DNA from: Janthinobacterium psychrotolerans
Lineage (GTDB): Bacteria > Pseudomonadota > Gammaproteobacteria > Burkholderiales > Burkholderiaceae_D
Length of the DNA: 64,000 nt
Assembly: GCF_001677885.1 (NCBI RefSeq)
Contig: NZ_LOCQ01000062.1
Span: 310,001-374,000, forward strand
Direction: 5' to 3'
The notes beneath the pieces were generated by a model. It was not told the origin of the DNA, ran no database searches, and saw only the letters and a program-made list of their open reading frames with translations. Below, piece by piece: positions 9,953 to 19,826 of this stretch. The position numbers were made by a program, and so were the translations under genes. Within the stretch, counting starts at the first letter, position 1, and every line of letters begins with the position of its first letter.

Positions 9953-11113
9953 ATGCCGAATTGGCTTTTGCCCGAAAATATTGCCGATGTCTTGCCGTCG
10001 GAAGCGCGCAAGATCGAAGAGCTGCGCCGCCTCATGCTGGATAATTTCCGTCTGTACGGATATGAACTGGTGATGCCGCCGCTGCTCGAGTACCTGGAGT
10101 CGCTGATGACCGGCGCCGGCAAGGATACCGATCTGCGCACCTTCAAGCTGGTCGACCAGCTGTCGGGCCGCATGCTCGGCCTGCGCGCCGACATGACCAC
10201 GCAAGTGGCCCGCATCGACGCCCACCTGCTCAACCGCGCCACCGTCACCCGCCTGTGCTACGCCGGCAGCGTGCTGCATACCCGTCCGTCTGGACTGCAT
10301 GCGACGCGCGAGCCGCTGCAGATCGGCGCCGAAATCTACGGCCACGCCGGCCTGGAAGCGGATGCCGAAATCCAGGAACTGGCGCTCGCTTCGCTGGCGC
10401 TGGCCGGTTTCGACGCGGTGCGCCTCGATTTGTCGCACGTCGGCCTGTTGCGCGCTATCATTGAGCAAGACCCGGCCGCCGGCCGTGACGAAGCTGCCCT
10501 GTACAGCTTGCTGCGCGCGAAAGATGCGCCAGGCTTGCGCGCCCTGACCGCCTCCTACGGCGCCGTCACGCGCGAGGCGCTGCTGGCCTTGCCGAACCTG
10601 TATGGCGACATCGACGTGCTGGCGCGTGCGCGCGAAGTATTGCCGGCGCTGCCGGGGGTACAAAAGGCGCTGGCCGAACTGGCCGCGCTGGCAGGCTCCG
10701 CCCTGGGCCGCGCCGAAGTGGCGATCGACCTGGCCGACCTGCGCGGTTACCAATATGAAAGTGGCGCGATGTTTGCGCTGTATGTACCTGGCTTGCCGAA
10801 CGCGGTTGCGCGCGGCGGCCGTTATGACCACGTCGGCGAAGCGTTCGGCCGGGCTCGTCCCGCGACCGGCTTCTCGCTCGATTTGCGCGAACTGGCGCGC
10901 CTGTTGCCGACCGCGGAGCGTAAACACTCGATCCGCGCGCCGTGGGGCAGCGCGCCGGAATTGAAGGAAAAAATCGCCGAGTTGCGCAAGGCGGGCGAGG
11001 TCGTGATCCAGAGTTTGCCGGGTCACAGTAATGAACAAGACGAGTTCGAGTGCGATCGCGTGCTGGTACTTGCCGATAATGGTAGTAGCTGGATTCTTAA
11101 AAACTTAGGTTGA
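9953..11113 (+). CDS. hisZ: ATP phosphoribosyltransferase regulatory subunit HisZ
   Basis: HisZ is a histidyl-tRNA synthetase paralogue without aminoacylation function that activates the short-form HisG in the first step of histidine synthesis. The 386 aa product starts [20 protein letters not shown] and shows class II synthetase-like features ([15 protein letters not shown], a RGGRYD motif near residue 285). It lacks the anticodon-binding domain of HisS. The gene sits directly before purA: its TGA at 11111-11113 is followed at once by the possible purA start codons. This hisZ-purA order is normal in betaproteobacteria. Confidence 0.95.
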   Translation: MPNWLLPENIADVLPSEARKIEELRRLMLDNFRLYGYELVMPPLLEYLESLMTGAGKDTDLRTFKLVDQLSGRMLGLRADMTTQVARIDAHLLNRATVTRLCYAGSVLHTRPSGLHATREPLQIGAEIYGHAGLEADAEIQELALASLALAGFDAVRLDLSHVGLLRAIIEQDPAAGRDEAALYSLLRAKDAPGLRALTASYGAVTREALLALPNLYGDIDVLARAREVLPALPGVQKALAELAALAGSALGRAEVAIDLADLRGYQYESGAMFALYVPGLPNAVARGGRYDHVGEAFGRARPATGFSLDLRELARLLPTAERKHSIRAPWGSAPELKEKIAELRKAGEVVIQSLPGHSNEQDEFECDRVLVLADNGSSWILKNLG

Positions 11114-12430
<1,317 letters not shown>

Positions 12431-12444
12431 AACGCGTCGCACAC

Positions 12445-12469
12445 AATCCGCCGCAAGGCGGATTTTTTT
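12445..12469 (+). terminator. Rho-independent terminator after purA
   Basis: AATCCGCC (12445-12452) pairs with GGCGGATT (12457-12464) around a GCAA tetraloop, followed by a T-run to 12469. It begins 15 nt after the purA stop and precedes the phosphoribosyltransferase gene. Confidence 0.92.
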
Positions 12470-12495
12470 AAGCACAGCATAAAGACCGAACCATC

Positions 12496-13041
12496 ATGAC
12501 TACACCACAAAGCAACGACCAGCACCTGTGGGTGAACTGGGAACAATACCACCGCCTGATCGAGCGCCTGGCGCTCAAGGTCCATGAATCGGGCTGGAAG
12601 TTCGACCAGGTGCTGTGCCTGGCGCGCGGCGGCGTGCGCCCCGGCGACGTGTTCTCGCGCATTTTCGACCTGCCGCTGGCGATCCTGTCGACCAGCTCCT
12701 ACCGCGAAGACAAGGGCACCACCCAGGGCGACCTCGATATCGCCAAATACATGACCATGACCAAGGGTCCGCTGGCCGGCCGCATCCTGCTGGTTGATGA
12801 TTTGGCCGATTCGGGCGTGACGCTCGACAAAGTCACGCGCCATCTGAAAGACAATTTCCCTGGCGTGACCGAAGTCAAATCGGCCGTGATCTGGCTGAAA
12901 GGCTGCTCGGTCGTGCGTCCTGACTACTACATCGAAGAACTGCCGCACAACCCATGGATACACCAGCCGTTCGAAGAGTACGACGGCCTGCGTCCGCATC
13001 AGCTGGCGGCGTGGATCAAGAAGGGCGAAGCGGGCAAGTAA
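12496..13041 (+). CDS. phosphoribosyltransferase (purine PRTase type)
   Basis: A 181 aa type I phosphoribosyltransferase. The PRPP-binding signature is visible as ILLVDDLADSGVTLDKV at about residues 97-113, and an N-terminal LARGGVRPGDVFSR block precedes it. Related proteins are annotated as xanthine-guanine or hypoxanthine phosphoribosyltransferases, and the position just after purA is consistent with purine salvage. The precise base specificity cannot be read from the sequence. It is followed by a strong bidirectional hairpin. Confidence 0.85.
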   Translation: MTTPQSNDQHLWVNWEQYHRLIERLALKVHESGWKFDQVLCLARGGVRPGDVFSRIFDLPLAILSTSSYREDKGTTQGDLDIAKYMTMTKGPLAGRILLVDDLADSGVTLDKVTRHLKDNFPGVTEVKSAVIWLKGCSVVRPDYYIEELPHNPWIHQPFEEYDGLRPHQLAAWIKKGEAGK

Positions 13042-13060
13042 TCGCCCTTTCGTGTAGCAG

Positions 13061-13092
13061 AAAAAAAGACGATCGTGTATCGTCTTTTTTTT
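13061..13092. terminator. bidirectional Rho-independent terminator
   Basis: AAAAAAAGACGAT (13061-13073) pairs with ATCGTCTTTTTTTT (13079-13092) around a short loop. It ends the phosphoribosyltransferase transcript. A longer open frame upstream of the GNAT gene would start inside this hairpin, which argues for the ATG at 13111 as the true start there. Confidence 0.92.
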
Positions 13093-13110
13093 CGGCCAAA
13101 GGAATTGCGC

Positions 13111-13620
13111 ATGACCATCCTGCACACGGCGCGGCTGCGCCTCGAACCCGTCACCGAAGCCCATTACGAGGCCATGCACGCCATGAACTCCGATGTTGAA
13201 GTGATGACTTACCTTAACGCCGGCCAGCCTGAGACGGAAGAACACACGCGCGCGGCCGTCGCCCGCATCATGGGCCGCTGGCGCGAATGGGGCTACTCGT
13301 GGTGGGCGCTGGTGCGCACGGATGACGAGGTGATGGTGGGCCTGGCCTGCCTGCAGCATCTCGATGGCGACAAGACGCGCCCGCACGAAATCGGCTGGCG
13401 CCTGGCGCGCGCCGGCTGGGGCAAGGGCTATGCCAGCGAGGCCGCTGCCGCCATCGTCGCGCATGCCTTCGATGTGGTGCAAGCGCCGTTCGTGGTCGCC
13501 GTCGCCCATCCCGATAACGCCGCCTCGATCAAGGTCATGACGCGCCTGGGCATGCGCTACACGGGCATGGAAAAACACTACGACGACGATTGCGTCGTGT
13601 ACCGCCTGGAGCGGCCATGA
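13111..13620 (+). CDS. GNAT family N-acetyltransferase (RimJ/RimL-like)
   Basis: A 169 aa acetyltransferase of the GNAT fold. It opens with TILHTARLRLEPVTEAHYEAMHAMN, as in RimJ/RimL-type enzymes, and has the acetyl-CoA loop region RAGWGKGYASEAAAAIVAHAF near residues 99-119 and the late VAHPDNAASIKVMTRLGM motif. The start ATG at 13111 follows AAAGGA. The substrate is unknown. Its TGA overlaps the ATG of the next gene (ATGA at 13617-13620), so the products are probably made in a fixed ratio. Confidence 0.85.
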   Translation: MTILHTARLRLEPVTEAHYEAMHAMNSDVEVMTYLNAGQPETEEHTRAAVARIMGRWREWGYSWWALVRTDDEVMVGLACLQHLDGDKTRPHEIGWRLARAGWGKGYASEAAAAIVAHAFDVVQAPFVVAVAHPDNAASIKVMTRLGMRYTGMEKHYDDDCVVYRLERP

Positions 13621-14552
13621 ACGCATCATCGTTGAAGCCGCTGAACCTGGGCTGCGCCTACGGCGTGCGGTTTTCGCCCGACGGCGCGCGCCTGGCCGTG
13701 CTGGGCAATGACCTGACCCTGTGGGATGTGGCGGCGCGCCAGAAGCTGTGGCGTGGCAAGCCGGTACCGCATTGTTCGGCGATGGCGTTTTCGCCCGACG
13801 GCAGCCGGCTGGCCGTGAAAAGCACCACCGGCCTGATGGCGGTGCTCGACGCCGCGACCGGCGACGTGATCGTCAACTTTCGCAACAAGAAGGACGGCGA
13901 AGGCAGCGGCCCGGCCTGGTCGCCCTGCGGCCAGTACATCGTCGATGGCAGCTGGGACGGCCGCCTGCAGGTGCGCGCGGCGGCCACCGGCGAGCTCGTG
14001 TTTGCGCAGGACCATCCTGGCGAAATGCTGCGCAGCGCTTATGCCATCGATGCCATCGATGGTGCAAAGCGCCTGCTGGTACTGCATGGCGTCAAATCCG
14101 TCGAAGACGGCCAGGTGCAGCCGCCCGACTACGTCACCGCATGGGACTGGCCCTTGCAGGCCGGGGCGGGGCGCACCGTGCTGTTGCTGCCGGCGCTGCA
14201 AACGGTCGCCGCCTCGCCCGGCGGCCAGCAGCTGGCCGCGCTGCACCGCGCCGATGGCGCCGACCAGCTATCGGTGTTTGCGCTGGCCGACGGCAAGCTG
14301 CTGGCCACTACGACGGTCGAGCAGGGCGGCGGCATCGCCAAACTGACCTGGCTGCCCGACGGCCGCCACCTGGCGCGCATCGGCAAGGGCAAGCTGCAGT
14401 TCTACGGCTGGCCCGGCCTGGCGCTGGCGCGGGAATTGGCGTTTACCTATCCTTGTGCCGTGGCGTTCCTGCCGCAGTCGCCACTGGCCGCCATCGGCTC
14501 GTGGGAAAAAGGCGCGCTGATCGAATTGAACCTGAACCAGGAACCACAATGA
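13617..14552 (+). CDS. WD40-like beta-propeller protein of unknown function
   Basis: A 311 aa protein without signal peptide. Repeated motifs typical of WD40-like blades are visible: FSPDGARLAVLGNDLTLWDV near residues 18-37, FSPDGSRLAV near residue 60, a WSPCGQYIVDG segment near residue 100 and WLPDGRHLARI near residue 245. This suggests a cytosolic propeller used as a protein-binding platform. I do not recognise a named family. It overlaps the GNAT gene upstream and the NIPSNAP-like gene downstream by ATGA junctions, so the three form one operon. Confidence 0.7.
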   Translation: MNASSLKPLNLGCAYGVRFSPDGARLAVLGNDLTLWDVAARQKLWRGKPVPHCSAMAFSPDGSRLAVKSTTGLMAVLDAATGDVIVNFRNKKDGEGSGPAWSPCGQYIVDGSWDGRLQVRAAATGELVFAQDHPGEMLRSAYAIDAIDGAKRLLVLHGVKSVEDGQVQPPDYVTAWDWPLQAGAGRTVLLLPALQTVAASPGGQQLAALHRADGADQLSVFALADGKLLATTTVEQGGGIAKLTWLPDGRHLARIGKGKLQFYGWPGLALARELAFTYPCAVAFLPQSPLAAIGSWEKGALIELNLNQEPQ

Positions 14553-14854
14553 TTACCTGCTACCTGCGCTATATCATCGACCCGTATAAATTGAAGCAAT
14601 TCGAAGCCTACGGCAAGCTGTGGATCCCGCTCGTCGAGCGCTTCGGCGGCCAGCACCACGGCTATTTTTTGCCCTCCGAGGGTGCCAGCAACGTGGCGCT
14701 GGCCATGTTCTCCTTCCCCAGCCTGGCGCTGTACGAACAGTACCGCACCGACTCGCTGCGGGACGCAGAATGCCAGGCGGCGTTTCGCTACGCCGAAGAG
14801 ACGCGCTGCATCGTCAGCTACGAGCGCAGTTTTTTCCGGCCCGTGTTTGGCTGA
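14549..14854 (+). CDS. NIPSNAP family protein (dimeric alpha/beta barrel)
   Basis: A 101 aa protein. The start ITCYLRYIIDPYKLKQFEAYGKLWI is characteristic of bacterial NIPSNAP-domain proteins, small ferredoxin-like alpha/beta barrels of uncertain function. The ATG at 14549 overlaps the stop of the WD40-like gene. It is the last gene of the three-gene operon and faces the convergent proline-rich protein gene 15 nt away. Confidence 0.8.
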   Translation: MITCYLRYIIDPYKLKQFEAYGKLWIPLVERFGGQHHGYFLPSEGASNVALAMFSFPSLALYEQYRTDSLRDAECQAAFRYAEETRCIVSYERSFFRPVFG

Positions 14855-14869
14855 CCGGCTGTCTGCGTG

Positions 14870-15556
14870 CTAGAACCGTATCGGACAAGGCGCCGCCGTG
14901 CCGCCGCCAAAGCCGGCATGGCCTGACCTGGCGCTGAGGTTGAGCGTCATATTGCCCTTGTCGGGCATATAGATGCAGTACTCGCCGGTAGCCGTGATGA
15001 CGCGGTAGATGCGTTGCGGGTCGTTCGGTGCGCTCCACAGTTCGATGCGGGCCGCTTCATGCCACTTCGGCTTGACCGCCGCGTGCGCCTCGGCAAAGCC
15101 TTTCGCCAGGCGTGTCTGCGGCGTATCGGGCGGCGCCGTGAATTCCTGCGGATGTTCGCCGCGCAGCTGGCGGTCGATGGCGCCGGCCGCTTGCAGGGCC
15201 CGTTGCGCGAGCGGAACGGCCTCCGGCATGGGCGCTGCCGGCGCCGGTTCGGATGGCGGGGCATCTTCTGGCGCGCTCGCTGGCGGGGTTTGCAGCGGGC
15301 TGGCGGTGGGCTTCGGCCGGCTCGCCGGCGGCTTGGCCGGTGCGGGCGATGCCTGTCTCGGCGGCGGCTGCGGCACGCTGGCAAGCTGGCGTGGCTGCAG
15401 CAGCTGTATCCATGCTCTTTGGTCCTGCCGCACGCTGCGCTGCACCGGCAGCATGACGGACCACAACAAGGCCAGGTGCAAGAGCGCCACGGCGGTGATG
15501 GCCCAGCCTGGACGGCGCTGCTGGAAAACAAGGGGGTGTGCCAGGGCGGTGCTCAT
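14870..15556 (-). CDS. membrane-anchored proline-rich periplasmic protein, TonB-like architecture, unknown function
   Basis: A 228 aa protein with a short cytoplasmic N-terminus, one transmembrane helix at about residues 17-38, a Pro/Ala/Ser-rich linker of about 70 residues and a C-terminal globular domain of about 110 residues. That domain contains a W-H-E-A-A-R-I-E-L-W segment, an RVITATGEYCIYMPDKG stretch and two cysteines. The arrangement resembles TonB or TolA, but the C-terminal domain does not show the TonB YP motif and no exbB/exbD is near. I do not recognise the family. It could be an envelope-spanning scaffold. Confidence 0.7.
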   Translation of the reverse strand: MSTALAHPLVFQQRRPGWAITAVALLHLALLWSVMLPVQRSVRQDQRAWIQLLQPRQLASVPQPPPRQASPAPAKPPASRPKPTASPLQTPPASAPEDAPPSEPAPAAPMPEAVPLAQRALQAAGAIDRQLRGEHPQEFTAPPDTPQTRLAKGFAEAHAAVKPKWHEAARIELWSAPNDPQRIYRVITATGEYCIYMPDKGNMTLNLSARSGHAGFGGGTAAPCPIRF

Positions 15557-15592
15557 CTGTTCATGTTTCCCACTGGTAAGGTCACGCCAGTA

Positions 15593-15604
15593 TGCAAATT
15601 TGCA
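15593..15604. promoter_or_regulatory. 12-bp perfect palindrome in a divergent promoter region
   Basis: TGCAAATTTGCA is a perfect inverted repeat in the 173 nt gap between the proline-rich protein (minus strand) and the flavin reductase (plus strand). Its position between two divergent starts makes it a candidate operator; no regulator is assigned. Confidence 0.4.
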
Positions 15605-15729
15605 ACAGCACTGTAAACAGCTTTCGCATGGTATGCAGCCGGCGCACCCCGAGGTACCGGGAAACGCACCCGGACGCTGATTTTGTTAAGCTGTGCTCCC
15701 GGCCCCCAGGTCCACACGACAGCAATTGC

Positions 15730-16356
15730 ATGAGCGACGACATCCATTTTTACGAACCCGCGCACGGCCATGGCCTGCCGCACGATCCCTTCAACGCCAT
15801 CGTCGGGCCGCGCCCGATCGGCTGGATTGCCACGCGCAGCAATGCGGGCGCGCTCAACCTGGCACCCTACAGTTTTTTCAATGCCTTCAATTACACGCCG
15901 CCGCTGATCGGTTTTTCCAGCATCGGCCGCAAGGACACGTTGCGCAATATCGAAGAGAACGGCGAGTTCGTGTGGAACCTGGCCACGCGGCCGCTGGCCG
16001 AGGCCATGAACATCAGCTGCGCGGCGGCGCCGCCCGAGGTCGACGAATTCGCGCTGGCCGGCCTGACGCCTGTCGCCTCGCGCATGGTCCAGGTGCCGCG
16101 CGTGGGCGAAAGCCCGGTGGCCTTCGAATGCCGGCGCACGCAGATCATCGAGCTGCAGGGTCTCAATGGCGACGGCGTCGGCAGCTGGCTGGTGCTGGGC
16201 GAGGTGGTGGGCGTGCATGTCGCGCGCCATCTGCTGGTCGACGGCGTGTACGACACGGCGGGGGCCGCGCCGATATTGCGCGCGGGCGGCCCGGCCGATT
16301 ATTTTGAAATCACGGCCGACAGCCGGTTCCAGATGCGCCGGCCGGCCTGGCCCTGA
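15730..16356 (+). CDS. flavin reductase-like, FMN-binding split-barrel protein
   Basis: A 208 aa protein of the flavin reductase-like family that binds FMN in a split beta barrel. It shows the characteristic N-terminal FNAIVGPRPIGWIATRSNAG segment, then LAPYSFFNAFNYTPPLIGFSS and the EFVWNLATRPLAEAMN block. Members reduce flavins for monooxygenases or bind FMN without known substrate. The ATG at 15730 was chosen because homologous families start just before the Y-E-P segment; the frame is open further upstream. No partner monooxygenase is adjacent, so the substrate is open. Confidence 0.82.
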   Translation: MSDDIHFYEPAHGHGLPHDPFNAIVGPRPIGWIATRSNAGALNLAPYSFFNAFNYTPPLIGFSSIGRKDTLRNIEENGEFVWNLATRPLAEAMNISCAAAPPEVDEFALAGLTPVASRMVQVPRVGESPVAFECRRTQIIELQGLNGDGVGSWLVLGEVVGVHVARHLLVDGVYDTAGAAPILRAGGPADYFEITADSRFQMRRPAWP

Positions 16357-16369
16357 TGCTGGCCAGGCC
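16344..16369. terminator. hairpin between convergent genes (terminator-like)
   Basis: GGCCTGGCC (16344-16352) pairs with GGCCAGGCC (16361-16369) around an 8 nt loop that includes the flavin reductase stop. No T-run follows on either side, so it may be a weak or Rho-dependent terminator for both converging transcripts. Confidence 0.4.
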
Positions 16370-16377
16370 CGGCTCGT

Positions 16378-17712
16378 TCAGGCCACCACCGGATGGCGCT
16401 CGCTGACGATGCCGCGATAGATCAGCCATGTGGCCAGCAGGCTGATGGCGCCGGCGCCGGCCATCCAGTAGCCTGGCGCGGCCTTGTCGCCGGTGCTTTC
16501 GATCAGCAGGGTCGACACCAGCGGCGTCATGCCGCCGAACAGCGCGGTGGCCAGGCTGTAGGCCAGCGAAAAGCCGGTCGTGCGCACGCTGGCCGGGATG
16601 ATTTCCGTCAGCGCCACGATGGTGGCGCCGTTGTAGCTGCCGTACAGGAAGGATAGCCACAGCTCGACCATCAGCATATGGTCGAAGCTGGGGTGGCTGA
16701 CCAGCCAGGACAGCGACGGATACGCGGTCAGCATGGTCAGCGCCGCGCATGCCGCCATGATGGGCCAGCGGCCGATGCGGTCGGACAGCGCGCCCATCAC
16801 CGGCAGCCAGATAAAGTTCGACAGGCCGATGCACAGCGTGACGAGCAGGCTTTCCTCGGTGCTCAGTTTGAGCACGCTCTTGCCGAAGGTCGGCGTGTAG
16901 ACCGTGATCAGGTAGAACGCCACCGTGGTCAGCACGATCAGCATCGCGCCGGTGACCACCAGCGGCCAGTTCAGGCTGATGGTCTTGAGCATCTGGCGGA
17001 AGGTCGGATGCGACTTGCGCGCCAGGTAGGCCTCGGTTTCCTGCAGCGAGCTGCGGATATAGAACACCACCGGGATGATCGAGCAGCCGATGAAGAACGG
17101 AATGCGCCAGCCCCAGTCGGCGATAAAGGCCGCGCTCAGGGTCTGGTTCAGGAAGTAGCCCAGCGCGGCCGAGAAGATCACGGCCACCTGCTGGCTGGCC
17201 GACTGCCAGCTGACATAAAAACCCTTGTTGCCCGGTGTCGCCATCTCGGACAGGTAGACCGACACGCCGCCCAGCTCGACGCCAGCCGAGAAGCCTTGCA
17301 GCAGGCGCCCGATCAGCACCAGGAAGGGCGCGAGCAGGCCGATGGTGGCGTAGCCGGGCACGAAGGCGATCAGCGCCGTGCCGGAAGCCATGATGGCCAG
17401 GGTCAGCACCAGGCCCTTGCGCCGGCCGATGCGGTCGATGTAGCTGCCGAGCAGGATGGCGCCCAGCGGACGCATGAAAAAGCCCGCGCCGAAGGTGGCG
17501 AAGGTCATCATGAGCCCGGCGAATTCGCTGGTGGCGGGGAAGAACGCCCTGGAAATATACGTCGCGTAAAAGCCGAACAGGAAAAAATCGTACATTTCGA
17601 TGAAGTTCCCGCTCGTCACCCGGATGACGGTGCCGATGCGCGACGGCGCGCGCTGTGTTTCTTTGGGCGCGACCGACGCGATGTCGGGCGTGGCGGTGGA
17701 GGGAAGTGCCAT
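16378..17712 (-). CDS. MFS transporter, metabolite:H+ symporter (CitA/TcuC-like)
   Basis: A 444 aa inner-membrane carrier of the major facilitator superfamily with about 12 predicted helices. The segment [25 protein letters not shown] and the loop motif DRIGRRKGL match the metabolite:H+ symporter subfamily that includes citrate and tricarballylate carriers. It is the third gene, after the porin and the periplasmic binding protein, of a minus-strand group divergent from a LysR regulator. The likely substrate is a di- or tricarboxylate, which is inference from family and context. Confidence 0.85.
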   Translation of the reverse strand: MALPSTATPDIASVAPKETQRAPSRIGTVIRVTSGNFIEMYDFFLFGFYATYISRAFFPATSEFAGLMMTFATFGAGFFMRPLGAILLGSYIDRIGRRKGLVLTLAIMASGTALIAFVPGYATIGLLAPFLVLIGRLLQGFSAGVELGGVSVYLSEMATPGNKGFYVSWQSASQQVAVIFSAALGYFLNQTLSAAFIADWGWRIPFFIGCSIIPVVFYIRSSLQETEAYLARKSHPTFRQMLKTISLNWPLVVTGAMLIVLTTVAFYLITVYTPTFGKSVLKLSTEESLLVTLCIGLSNFIWLPVMGALSDRIGRWPIMAACAALTMLTAYPSLSWLVSHPSFDHMLMVELWLSFLYGSYNGATIVALTEIIPASVRTTGFSLAYSLATALFGGMTPLVSTLLIESTGDKAAPGYWMAGAGAISLLATWLIYRGIVSERHPVVA

Positions 17713-17794
17713 GGTTTACCTGATGATCAATGATGAAGGGACGTCGTTGAAGCCTATCCCGGTAGTGAGCGCATTCATCTGCCGGGACAGGATC

Positions 17795-18610
17795 TTAGTG
17801 CGCAGTTGCGGACGTTGCGGTGCTGGCCGCCGCTGCCGGCAGCAGGCCGGTGGCCTCGATCGTGCCGGCGTTGGCCGGTGCGGCAAGGAAGCGCAACAGG
17901 GCGCGGCCCGCTTCCGGCTGGCTGGCGTCACGCACCAGCGCCGCCGAAAACTCGGTCATCAGCTGTACATCCGCCGGCAGCAGGCCGACGATATCGATGC
18001 CTTCGACCGGCATCAGTTCGCTGCGCTGCTGGCAGCCGAAATCGGCCTGGCCGTGGGCGATGATTTCACCGACCGGCGTGGCGGGAATCTTGGCGGCCTT
18101 GCCCTGCATCTGCGGCGCGATCTGCAGTTTGTTCATCAGCTGCGTCTCGATATACACGCCGCTGGCGCTGTCCGAATAGGCCACCTTGTCCGCCTTCAAA
18201 AAGGCGTTGCGCAGGCCCTCGGTGGTGCTGATGTCCGGCTTGGGCGCGCCGTGGCGCACCGCGCAGGCGATCGGCGAATTGGCCAGCACGACCTTGCTGC
18301 CGGGGACCAGGCGGCCTTCCTGCATCAGCTTGTCGAGCGCCTCGCCGACCATGATGACGACGTCGATCTGTTCGCCGCGCGCCAGCCGCGCGGGAATGGC
18401 ATTTTTGGTGGCGCCCATCGACGGTCCCCATTCGGACAGCAGATGGTCGCCGCTGGCGCGCTCGTAGGCGGGCGCCAGGTTCTTGTAGGCCTGGGCGAAG
18501 CCGCCCGAGCTGACCACGCGGATATCGGCCGCGTGCGCCGCGCCGGCGCCGAGCAACAGCACGGCGGCCAGCAGTGGACGGGATTTTTGCAGCAGAGTAG
18601 GGTGAGACAT
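17795..18610 (-). CDS. periplasmic substrate-binding protein, ModA-like type II
   Basis: A 271 aa exported protein. A signal peptide is clear (LLAAVLLLGAGAAHAAD, cleavage near residue 28). The mature part resembles the molybdate/anion-binding type II periplasmic proteins: IRVVSSGGFAQAYKNLAPAYE at the start and later ARGEQIDVVIMVGEALDKL and YSDSASGVYIETQL. No ABC permease or ATPase gene is near. Instead it lies 16 nt after the porin gene and 82 nt before the MFS symporter. It could capture a ligand for the MFS carrier or sense it; both are inference. Confidence 0.82.
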   Translation of the reverse strand: MSHPTLLQKSRPLLAAVLLLGAGAAHAADIRVVSSGGFAQAYKNLAPAYERASGDHLLSEWGPSMGATKNAIPARLARGEQIDVVIMVGEALDKLMQEGRLVPGSKVVLANSPIACAVRHGAPKPDISTTEGLRNAFLKADKVAYSDSASGVYIETQLMNKLQIAPQMQGKAAKIPATPVGEIIAHGQADFGCQQRSELMPVEGIDIVGLLPADVQLMTEFSAALVRDASQPEAGRALLRFLAAPANAGTIEATGLLPAAAASTATSATAH

Positions 18611-18626
18611 GGTAGTGCTCCTGTCG

Positions 18627-19718
18627 TTAAAATTTGTGCATGAGGCCGAGCGTCAGGCCCAGGCCGTGGCGGTCGTTGGCGCGGCCGGCGGTGACACCGG
18701 CGGCATCACCTTGCCACAAGGTGTAGTCTGATTCGAGGTACAGGATAGAGCGTGGCGAGAGCGACTGTTCAAGGTAGGCAAAGGCGCGCTGGAAGCCGTC
18801 GTCGACCTGGCCGGTGGCGGTTCGCCAGACCTTGTAGTACGCGGTCGTGAACAGTAGCCCGGGCGCCAGTTGGCGGCTCACGCCGGCCGACGCCACGCGC
18901 TGCTGCACCGATTGCGCGACACCGGTGTCGGCGCGGTTGACGCCGAGATTGGCCTTGAACTGCCAGGCGTCGACCTTGTAGGCGGCACCGATGGTGGCAG
19001 CGTCGAGGCTGCGGTTGTCGCGATTATGAAAACGCATCAGCGCGCCCGATACGGCCAGCCCCGCCTGTTGATAGCTCAGGGCGCCGCCCCAGGTCGACAA
19101 GGCCGACGTGCCGCCCGCCACCTCGCCGAAGGAATACGCGGCGCGCGCCACCACCGGCCCGAGCGTGGTGCTGTATTTCAGCATGTTGTCGAGCCGGTAG
19201 AAGTTGTCGGCATAGCCGCTGCTGCCGTATTGCTGGCCGAAAGAGTGCCGGCCGAAGGCGGTATTGCTCAGCCCCGTGATATTGACGTTCGGGTTGAACG
19301 AGGCGTAGCGGACGCCGAGCGGGTCGACCGGCGCGATGGCGTCGGAGATCAGCGTCGCCTGGCGCCCCAGGTACACCGAACCGAGTGGCGACTTGAGGCC
19401 GACCCAGGCCTGGCGGTCGAACAGCTTGTCCGACTTGGCCGCGCTGCCCGTATCCAGGTTGATGCCGCCTTCGAGGCGGAACAGCGCCTGCCAGCCGCCG
19501 CCGAGGTCTTCCTGGCCGCGCACGCCCCAGCGGCTGGTGTTGTTGACGCCGCTGCTGACAGCGGACGTGGCGCCACCCGCCGTGGGGGCGTTGTTGGCGC
19601 TCAAGCCGTTGCCATAGCGGACGCCGGCATCGGCGATGCCATAGAAAACCGCGCTGCTCTGCGCCAGGCAGGTGCCGCTGGTGGCCAGCAACAGCGCAAA
19701 CGTACAATGATGTCGCAT
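18627..19718 (-). CDS. general porin (betaproteobacterial trimeric type)
   Basis: A 363 aa outer-membrane porin. It has a signal peptide ending near residue 20 (C-L-A-Q), the typical SSAVFYGIADAGVRYGNG opening of the Gram-negative porin_4 family, the SRWGVRGQEDLGGGWQALFRLE block and a C-terminal HGLGLTLGLMHKF ending in Phe, the sorting signal for BAM. Length and beta-strand pattern fit 16-stranded porins. It is first in a probable porin / binding protein / MFS operon whose promoter lies in the 108 nt gap shared with the LysR gene. Confidence 0.93.
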   Translation of the reverse strand: MRHHCTFALLLATSGTCLAQSSAVFYGIADAGVRYGNGLSANNAPTAGGATSAVSSGVNNTSRWGVRGQEDLGGGWQALFRLEGGINLDTGSAAKSDKLFDRQAWVGLKSPLGSVYLGRQATLISDAIAPVDPLGVRYASFNPNVNITGLSNTAFGRHSFGQQYGSSGYADNFYRLDNMLKYSTTLGPVVARAAYSFGEVAGGTSALSTWGGALSYQQAGLAVSGALMRFHNRDNRSLDAATIGAAYKVDAWQFKANLGVNRADTGVAQSVQQRVASAGVSRQLAPGLLFTTAYYKVWRTATGQVDDGFQRAFAYLEQSLSPRSILYLESDYTLWQGDAAGVTAGRANDRHGLGLTLGLMHKF

Positions 19719-19826
19719 TATGTCTCCTTGTTTGGATCAGGCCTTCTTGGCGAGGCTCATCAGCAAGGTCCCATCATCGTTGAAGTGGCATAATTTGATA
19801 ATTGCAATTTTTCCAGGAATTAATGC

